This document shows, piece by piece, positions 32,206-37,732 of a stretch of 37,732 bases of DNA. A model generated the notes under the pieces. It had not been told where the DNA came from, did not search any database, and saw only the letters and a list, made by a program, of their open reading frames with translations. Within the stretch, counting starts at the first letter, position 1. Each line of letters begins with the position of its first letter. A program made the position numbers and the translations under genes. The stretch comes from 'Osedax' symbiont bacterium Rs2_46_30_T18. GTDB taxonomy: Bacteria > Pseudomonadota > Gammaproteobacteria > Pseudomonadales > Balneatricaceae. The stretch is taken from NCBI GenBank assembly GCA_002163025.1, contig MABF01000253.1, positions 1 through 37,732 of the forward strand, in the 5' to 3' direction.

Positions 32206-33657
32206 ATGATTAAACATATTATCAATGGCGAAAAAATTAGCTCCCAGCAGAGCTTTGACACTATTAACCCGGCAACCGGAAAAGTCATTACCCAAGTGGC
32301 ACTTGGCGGCCAGGCTGAAATTGACGCTGCGGTAGCTGCAGCCAAAGCCGCATTTGGCCCCTGGTCGAGGCGCCCCCCCGCCGAGCGCGCTGCTCTAATG
32401 CGCAAGCTCGGGGAGCTCATCGATCTACATGTGCCAGAAATAGCCGCCATGGAAACTCAGGACTGTGGCCAGACAATCCACACCACCGGCAAAGTGCTTA
32501 TTCCGCGCGCCTCACACAACTTCAACTTCTTTGCAGAAATTTGCACCCACGTCGATGGCGAGTGCTATCCAACCGATGATCATCTCAATTACACAACCTA
32601 TGAGCCGGTAGGTGTCTGTGCCCTGATCTCTCCTTGGAACGTACCTTTCATGACTGCTACCTGGAAAGTTGCCCCCTGCCTGGCACTTGGCAATACTGCA
32701 GTGCTGAAAATGTCTGAACTGTCTCCCCTTAGTGCCAACCGTCTGGGCGAGCTGGCGCTAGAGGCGGGAATCCCGGCGGGAGTGCTTAACGTCGTTCACG
32801 GCTATGGCAGCACTGTGGGAGATGCATTGGTCACGCACCCTGATGTGCGGGCTATTTCATTCACCGGTAGTACCGCCACTGGCGAGAAAATCATGTCCCG
32901 CGGCGGACTGAAGAAATACTCTATGGAGCTTGGCGGAAAGTCCCCGGTCATCATCTTCGAGGATGCGCACCCAGAACGCTCGATGGATGCGGCGCTGTTT
33001 ATGGTCTTTTCAGTCAATGGAGAGCGCTGTACAGCCGGATCACGGATTTTAGTTCAACGCAGCATTTACGATGAGTTTGTGGAGAAGTTTGCCGCTCGCA
33101 GCCGCAATATCAAAGTGGGAGATCCAATGGATGAAACCACTAAGATAGGCCCAATGATCTCCAGAGATCATCTGAAAAAAGTCAAAAATTACATTCAGAT
33201 CGGTCAGTCAGAGGGAGCAAGATTAGTGGCCGGTGGCGGCACGCCGGAACTGCCCGAGCAGCTGCAAGATGGCAACTGGATTGAGCCGACCGTATTTGCC
33301 GATGTCGACAACAACATGCGCATCGCCCAGGAGGAGATTTTTGGCCCCGTTGCTTGCCTCATCCCCTTTGATGATGAAGCGCACGCGATCCGCATCGCCA
33401 ATGACATCAACTTCGGTCTGTCTTCTTATGTCTGGACTGAGAACAATGCCAGGGCACTGCGTGTGTCCAAGTCGATGGAAGCGGGCATGGTGTTTGTTAA
33501 CAGCCAAAATGTACGTGATTTACGCCAGCCTTTTGGCGGGACTAAAGGCTCAGGAGTAGGCCGTGAAGGTGGACATTGGAGCTTTGAAGTATTTTGTGAG
33601 CCGAAGTTTGTCTGCATGAGTTTAGGCGAGCACCGCATTCCTAAATGGGGCGTATAA
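32206..33657 (+). CDS. hpaE: 5-carboxymethyl-2-hydroxymuconate semialdehyde dehydrogenase
   Basis: This 483-residue NAD-dependent aldehyde dehydrogenase oxidises the ring-cleavage product of homoprotocatechuate. It has LISPWNVPFMTATWKVAPCL, FTGSTATGEKIM, MELGGKSPVIIFEDA (base Glu), NGERCTAGSRILVQ (nucleophile Cys) and EEIFGPVACL. The C-terminus GGTKGSGVGREGGHWSFEVF with an FCEPKFVCMSLG tail is typical of HpaE. It lies two bases after hpaG2. The gene is long open in other frames, but those are overlaps. Confidence 0.95.
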   Translation: MIKHIINGEKISSQQSFDTINPATGKVITQVALGGQAEIDAAVAAAKAAFGPWSRRPPAERAALMRKLGELIDLHVPEIAAMETQDCGQTIHTTGKVLIPRASHNFNFFAEICTHVDGECYPTDDHLNYTTYEPVGVCALISPWNVPFMTATWKVAPCLALGNTAVLKMSELSPLSANRLGELALEAGIPAGVLNVVHGYGSTVGDALVTHPDVRAISFTGSTATGEKIMSRGGLKKYSMELGGKSPVIIFEDAHPERSMDAALFMVFSVNGERCTAGSRILVQRSIYDEFVEKFAARSRNIKVGDPMDETTKIGPMISRDHLKKVKNYIQIGQSEGARLVAGGGTPELPEQLQDGNWIEPTVFADVDNNMRIAQEEIFGPVACLIPFDDEAHAIRIANDINFGLSSYVWTENNARALRVSKSMEAGMVFVNSQNVRDLRQPFGGTKGSGVGREGGHWSFEVFCEPKFVCMSLGEHRIPKWGV

Positions 33658-33722
33658 AGGCATTCGCATGCGCGTTTGTAGTGTAACTATAAGGTTATAG
33701 AATCCTGACTGTGGAGAATAAA

Positions 33723-34574
33723 ATGGGCACTTTGGCACTGGCGGCAAAAATTACACATGTACCCTCGATGTATCTGTCGGAAATGGACGGCCCGCACAAA
33801 GGTTGTCGCACGGCCGCAATAGAAGGGCACAAAGAAATTCGTCGCCGCTGCATTGAACTCGGGGTAGATACCTTGGTCGTTTTTGATACCCACTGGCTAG
33901 TCAATTCAGGTTTTCACATCAATAACGCCGCGCATTTTTCCGGTATTTATACCAGTAACGAGCTGCCACACTTTATCAAAAATATGCCCTATGAGTATCA
34001 GGGTAATACTGAGCTGGGAAGTTTGATTGCCACAGCGGCCACTGAAGCAGGAGTATTCACCAGAGCCCACAGCGACACTACCCTGCCTCTGGAGTATGGC
34101 ACTCTAGTGCCAATGCGCTATATGAATGAAGATCAGCGCTTCAAAGTCGTGTCTGTGTCGGCTTTTTTGACCGTGCACGATCTGCTCGACAGTGCCAAGT
34201 TTGGAGCCGCGCTGCGCCAAGCAGTTGAGCAGCAATACTCGGGAACAGTGGCCATCCTGGCCTCGGGCTCGCTGTCGCATCGCTTTGCGCAAAACGGCGT
34301 CTCAGAGCAGTACTTACACAAAGTTTGGTCGCCTTTTTTGCAACAGACCGACGCCAGCGTGATTGAAATGTGGCAAAACGGTGACTGGCTCACCTTCACG
34401 CAAATGCTCGATGAGTACGCCACTAAATGTCACGGCGAGGGTAATATGCACGATACCGCTATGTTATTGGGGGCGCTGGGTTGGGAGCAATACCGGGGCA
34501 AAGTTGAAGTGATCACCCCCTACTTTGGCAGCTCAGGTACCGGCCAGATCAATGCAATATTCCCGGTTATATAA
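33723..34574 (+). CDS. hpaD: 3,4-dihydroxyphenylacetate 2,3-dioxygenase
   Basis: This 283-residue class III extradiol dioxygenase opens the ring of homoprotocatechuate using Fe(II). The start MGTLALAAKITHVPSMYLSE matches HpaD of other Proteobacteria, with the first metal His in ITHVPS. DTHWLVNSGFHINN supplies the second His, and SGSLSHRF and the HGEGNMHDTAMLLGALGW region complete the family pattern. The ATG at 33723 has a GGAG site six bases away; a GTG four codons upstream overlaps that site. A 65-base gap separates it from hpaE. Confidence 0.95.
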   Translation: MGTLALAAKITHVPSMYLSEMDGPHKGCRTAAIEGHKEIRRRCIELGVDTLVVFDTHWLVNSGFHINNAAHFSGIYTSNELPHFIKNMPYEYQGNTELGSLIATAATEAGVFTRAHSDTTLPLEYGTLVPMRYMNEDQRFKVVSVSAFLTVHDLLDSAKFGAALRQAVEQQYSGTVAILASGSLSHRFAQNGVSEQYLHKVWSPFLQQTDASVIEMWQNGDWLTFTQMLDEYATKCHGEGNMHDTAMLLGALGWEQYRGKVEVITPYFGSSGTGQINAIFPVI

Positions 34575-34617
34575 ACCTAAATCAATCCACTGCCCCGTTA
34601 ATTAGCAGGAGATATTT

Positions 34618-35016
34618 GTGCCACATTTTGTAGTTGAATACACAGACAATATCAGCGATGAGCTCAACATCCGAGCGATGTTAGTCAAAGTTAACCAGAT
34701 CATCATAGCCCAGCAGGGCCTGTTCCCGATAGGGGGCATTCGCTCCAGGGCAATAGAGTTGAAAGACTATGTCATGAGTGACGATGAGGAGGATTATGCC
34801 TTTGTGCACGCCTCGCTCACCGTTGGCGCCGGTCGCAGCCAGCAGCTGATAGATAAAACCTGTAACGAAATTTTCGAGATGATGAAAGCCCATATGGCCG
34901 AGCTGTTCGATAAGCGTTTCATCGCTCTGTCTATGGAGTTCAGAGAGTTCAGTGAAGCTGGCACTTATAAACACAACAACGTGCATGCTCGCTTCAAAAA
35001 CAAGGGGTCACTATGA
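34618..35016 (+). CDS. hpaF: 5-carboxymethyl-2-hydroxymuconate delta-isomerase
   Basis: This 132-residue protein is of the 4-oxalocrotonate-tautomerase-related CHMI family. After removal of Met the N-terminal Pro ([11 protein letters not shown]) is the catalytic base. [30 protein letters not shown] and [16 protein letters not shown] are typical of HpaF. The start is a GTG with an ideal AGGAG site six bases upstream, and no ATG is possible without losing Pro2. Its stop overlaps the hpaH start by four bases (ATGA). Confidence 0.95.
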   Translation: MPHFVVEYTDNISDELNIRAMLVKVNQIIIAQQGLFPIGGIRSRAIELKDYVMSDDEEDYAFVHASLTVGAGRSQQLIDKTCNEIFEMMKAHMAELFDKRFIALSMEFREFSEAGTYKHNNVHARFKNKGSL

Positions 35017-35816
35017 TAGATTTAAATACCGCCAGGCAATTAGCGCAAGAGTTACATCGGGCGGAAAAATCCGGCGAGCAGTTGCAGCAGATCTCGCTGC
35101 GCTATCCGGATATCAGCATCGATGAAGCTTATGCTATTCAGCGCCAGTGGGTGGCAATCAAGCTCGGGGAAGGACAGCAGATTAAAGGCCATAAAATAGG
35201 CCTTACCTCGCGTGCCATGCAAATATCCTCGCAGATCACTGAGCCAGACTACGGCACTTTGCTGGATGAAATGTTTTATGCCGATGGCAGCGAGATCCCC
35301 ATCAGCCGCTTTATCGACCCTAAAGTTGAAGTGGAGCTGGCCTTTATTTTAGGCAAGCAGTTGCAAGGCGAAAATATCACTATTTTTGATGTACTGGACG
35401 CTACCGACTACATCACCCCCGCGGTAGAAATTATCGACGCCAGAGTACATAGGGTGGATCCCAGTAGCGGCAGAATGCGTAAAGTGATGGATACTATCTC
35501 TGACAACGCCGCCAATGCCGGTATTATTTTAGGTGGCCGGCCGATCAAACCGCAAGAGGTTGATTTGCGCTGGGTCAGTGCACTGTTATATAAAAATGCA
35601 GTAATTGAGGAAACCGGAGTGGCCGCCGGAGTACTTAATCATCCGGCTAATGGAGTCGCCTGGCTGGCCAAGAAGTTTGCTGCCCACGACATTGCTCTGG
35701 AGCCCGGACAGGTAATACTGGCTGGATCTTTTACCCGCCCGGTAGCGGTATCGGCCGGGGACACTATACATGTCGACTACGGTCCACTGGGAAATATTAG
35801 CTGTCGTTTCGTCTAA
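35013..35816 (+). CDS. hpaH: 2-oxohept-3-ene-1,7-dioate hydratase
   Basis: This 267-residue protein has the FAH-related hydratase fold (MhpD/XylJ/HpaH group). It has [49 protein letters not shown] (metal glutamates), [10 protein letters not shown] and [17 protein letters not shown]. It adds water to 2-oxohept-3-ene-1,7-dioate to give 4-hydroxy-2-oxoheptane-1,7-dioate, the aldolase substrate. It is translationally coupled to hpaF and followed closely by hpaI. Confidence 0.94.
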   Translation: MIDLNTARQLAQELHRAEKSGEQLQQISLRYPDISIDEAYAIQRQWVAIKLGEGQQIKGHKIGLTSRAMQISSQITEPDYGTLLDEMFYADGSEIPISRFIDPKVEVELAFILGKQLQGENITIFDVLDATDYITPAVEIIDARVHRVDPSSGRMRKVMDTISDNAANAGIILGGRPIKPQEVDLRWVSALLYKNAVIEETGVAAGVLNHPANGVAWLAKKFAAHDIALEPGQVILAGSFTRPVAVSAGDTIHVDYGPLGNISCRFV

Positions 35817-35845
35817 AGCCCCTGTCACTAAAAATGAGAACAAGC

Positions 35846-36649
35846 ATGAGCACACCAACAAATACGTTCAAGCAGGCACTAAAGCAAGGCCAGACGCAGT
35901 GGGGATTTTGGCTGGGACTGGCCTCCCCTTATTCGGCTGAAATATCCGCAGGTGCCGGATTTGACTGGCTACTGATTGACGGCGAGCATGCACCTAATAA
36001 TATCCAATCGGTACTCGGACAATTGCAAGCCATTGCCCCCTACCCGACGTCAGCCGTGGTTCGACCTGCTGAAGGCACTACCGCCATCATCAAGCAACTG
36101 TTGGATATAGGTACACAATCACTGTTAATTCCCATGGTTGAATCAGCGGAACAGGCAGTAGCATTAGTAAAAGCTTGCCGCTACCCGCCCGAAGGGGTTC
36201 GCGGAGTTGGCACAGCGCTGGCTCGGGCAGCGCAGTGGGGACGTCACCAGGATTACTTGGCCAGAGCCAATGCTGAAGTTTGCCTGTTGCTGCAAGTAGA
36301 ATCCCGTGCCGGGTTGGATGCACTGAATGAGATAGTGAATACTGAGGGTGTAGACGGTGTCTTTATCGGCCCCGCTGATCTCGCCGCCTCCCTAGGCTAC
36401 TTAGGCCAGCCAGCACACCCTAAAGTAAAAGCGATTATCGAGCAGGCACTAAAGACTATTCGCGCTGCAGGCAAATCGGCGGGAATTCTCGCCACCGATA
36501 AAACGCTGGCCGAACAGTACCGCGGCTGTGGCGCGCAGTTCATCGCCATAGGTGTCGATACACTATTACTGGCGAACGGCGCTTCCGCACTGGCTGCATC
36601 GGTGAAAGACGACCTAACAGCACCAGAGAAAGGCAACGGCGGCTACTAA
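35846..36649 (+). CDS. hpaI: 4-hydroxy-2-oxoheptane-1,7-dioate aldolase
   Basis: This class II aldolase of about 267 residues splits the last intermediate into pyruvate and succinic semialdehyde. It follows E. coli HpaI closely: [19 protein letters not shown] (catalytic His), VVRPAEG (Arg), [30 protein letters not shown] (metal Glu) and [16 protein letters not shown] (metal Asp). I place the start at the ATG at 35846, preceded by GAGAA; an ATG at 35834 is in frame but has no ribosome site. It ends the operon. No gene for succinic semialdehyde dehydrogenase is present in this operon. Confidence 0.94.
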   Translation: MSTPTNTFKQALKQGQTQWGFWLGLASPYSAEISAGAGFDWLLIDGEHAPNNIQSVLGQLQAIAPYPTSAVVRPAEGTTAIIKQLLDIGTQSLLIPMVESAEQAVALVKACRYPPEGVRGVGTALARAAQWGRHQDYLARANAEVCLLLQVESRAGLDALNEIVNTEGVDGVFIGPADLAASLGYLGQPAHPKVKAIIEQALKTIRAAGKSAGILATDKTLAEQYRGCGAQFIAIGVDTLLLANGASALAASVKDDLTAPEKGNGGY

Positions 36650-36718
36650 TTAAAGGAATCCTGCAGCAGTCTGCTGTCTGGATAATCTAGCGGTGCAAAA
36701 GGCTAGCAACGACGCTTA

Positions 36719-37237
36719 TTAAACATGCTGTTTAACTGTATTAAGCAACATATCAGTTTTGATATTTTCCCGGATGATACGTTTATCACCCTGATATTGC
36801 TGATAAAACTGTTGGTGAGCGCTGTGTGAAAAACAGTCCTCGCGGCTGTTATAATCAGTAATCCAAGCCAATAGCATCGGTAAATTCTTATCCTGAGCTT
36901 GCCTGCTCGGGTATTTATGTGATTCCCAGGGGCGGCTTTTGGCATTTTCAATGCACTGCTCGACGCTCAAGTCCAAAAATATTAACTGATCACTGACGCC
37001 TTGGGCAAAAACCATAAGATCGGCATAGCAACCCTCAATCACCCAGCTATTGTTAGCACGCACAAAGGCATCAATTTGAGCTTTAGAATCAGCCAATGGT
37101 TTTCTGATTGGGGGAGTACAGTCCTGCCAGGCCAGAGTGTCCAAATCTAAATGCGCCAGCTTATACTCAGCACACAACTGCTTGGCCAACGTTGTCTTAC
37201 CGGATCCGGAGTTACCAAGTGCTAATATTCTGGGCAA
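36719..37237 (-). CDS. Small P-loop kinase (adenylate/shikimate-kinase-like)
   Basis: This 172-residue protein begins with MPRILALGNSGSGKTTLAKQ, a Walker A loop at residues 8-16. HLDLDTLAWQD follows (Asp pair at the acceptor site), then NNSWVIEGCYADL and QLIFLDLSVEQCIENAKSRPWE, a pattern seen in small nucleoside-kinase-like or topology-modulation proteins. The acceptor is unknown. It is on the opposite strand from the hpa operon and 36 bases downstream of the hotdog thioesterase gene, so it probably shares that transcript. Confidence 0.78.
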   Translation of the reverse strand: MPRILALGNSGSGKTTLAKQLCAEYKLAHLDLDTLAWQDCTPPIRKPLADSKAQIDAFVRANNSWVIEGCYADLMVFAQGVSDQLIFLDLSVEQCIENAKSRPWESHKYPSRQAQDKNLPMLLAWITDYNSREDCFSHSAHQQFYQQYQGDKRIIRENIKTDMLLNTVKQHV

Positions 37238-37273
37238 TTTTATAGTCCTTATTTTCTGATCAATAGATCTTTA

Positions 37274-37681
37274 TTAGCGCTGAGGAGGAATAGAATAAGT
37301 CCCCACTGCATGGGCAACTGGTCTGTCATCACCCTCACTAAATAACTCAACTTCTCCGACCACCAGAGACCTGCCTTGTTTTAGCAATCGACATTTAGCG
37401 ATAAGTGCAAAGTCGGCATTAGGCTTGCGCAAGAAATTAATGGTCAGCGAGGTCGTCACTGTCATAGCCACTAAGCCAATCTCACCCAGAATCGCCACGT
37501 ACAAGGCAACATCGGCTACTTCCATCATCACCGGACCAGACACTGTACCCCCTGGGCGCAGCTCAGCTATACCTATCGGGTGGCGAATAGTCGCCCCCTG
37601 ACCACCCACCGCTTCTACTACACATTTTGTCTGTGGATATTCAGCGTCCAGAAACTCAATTATCTGGGTTTTGTTGGCCAT
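37274..37681 (-). CDS. Hotdog-fold thioesterase, PaaI type
   Basis: This 135-residue protein has the single hotdog domain of PaaI-like acyl-CoA thioesterases: LRPGGTVSGPVMMEVADVALYVAILG (active-site helix), AMTVTTSLTINFLRKP and CRLLKQGRSLVVGEVELFSEG. PaaI itself removes CoA from stalled phenylacetyl-CoA intermediates, but the hpa pathway next door uses no CoA, so no direct link is implied. It starts at an ATG at 37681 and probably leads the downstream kinase gene. Confidence 0.85.
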   Translation of the reverse strand: MANKTQIIEFLDAEYPQTKCVVEAVGGQGATIRHPIGIAELRPGGTVSGPVMMEVADVALYVAILGEIGLVAMTVTTSLTINFLRKPNADFALIAKCRLLKQGRSLVVGEVELFSEGDDRPVAHAVGTYSIPPQR

Positions 37682-37732
37682 AGTGACTCCCGAGGAAATA
37701 GATTAATGTGTTAGTGATGATAAGGGTAAAAT

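Noticed and set aside
33233-33559. 108-codon frame on the plus strand within hpaE
   Set aside because: It is out of frame with a fully conserved dehydrogenase and has no supporting start signal.
1-37732. Genomic island or mobile element
   Set aside because: I found no integrase, transposase, attachment-site repeat or tRNA boundary, and codon use looks even across the window by eye.

Overview
The window reads as a contiguous piece of a gammaproteobacterial chromosome with moderate GC. The gene families (FNR with an N-terminal cysteine cluster, YaeQ, TIGR02647, FieF, YqaA, RecQ with an HTH_40 tail, DUF1289, IalB, complete Hpa meta-cleavage set) suggest a free-living aerobic heterotroph, perhaps a marine Cellvibrionales-type bacterium. 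That placement is an inference. I see no rRNA, tRNA, phage, transposase or CRISPR array.

Layout. Positions 1-9.9 kb are mostly housekeeping: the 3' end of an HxlR-type regulator, a lone hydantoinase/oxoprolinase ATPase with a DUF1289 protein, a class II glutamine amidotransferase, an FNR regulator, apt, an EamA permease, an octanucleotide tandem repeat, yqaA, recQ and a YecA/UPF0149 protein. From 10 to 13.5 kb come an IalB-like secreted protein, a small membrane protein, a class I glutamine amidotransferase, a three-cysteine MerR protein and fieF.

The least explained part is 13.7-20.0 kb. A MarR regulator leads a tightly packed operon: a HisC-like aminotransferase, an acetolactate-synthase-family ThDP enzyme, an unassigned P-loop protein, a HAD hydrolase and a PuuC/KauB-like aldehyde dehydrogenase. 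The order fits amino acid to 2-oxo acid to aldehyde to acid (Ehrlich type, as in the AruH/AruI/KauB arginine route). The P-loop/HAD pair has no place in that scheme and may mark an undescribed catabolic variant.

From 20.1 to 24.2 kb lie two paralogous GAF-GAF histidine kinases. One keeps the phospho-acceptor histidine at residue 424; the other has serine at exactly that position. They are followed by an overlapping dacB-topB group, a ~620-base non-coding stretch and a CBS-pair protein with a Gln-rich leader, then yaeQ with its TIGR02647 partner.

From 30.0 to 36.7 kb is a complete homoprotocatechuate (3,4-dihydroxyphenylacetate) meta-cleavage cluster: hpaR divergent from hpaG1-hpaG2-hpaE-hpaD-hpaF-hpaH-hpaI. 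A textbook promoter there carries two TAACATGTTA palindromes. No 4-hydroxyphenylacetate hydroxylase (hpaBC) or transporter is present, so homoprotocatechuate must come from elsewhere; the 14-20 kb operon is one speculative source. The window closes with a small P-loop kinase and a hotdog thioesterase.
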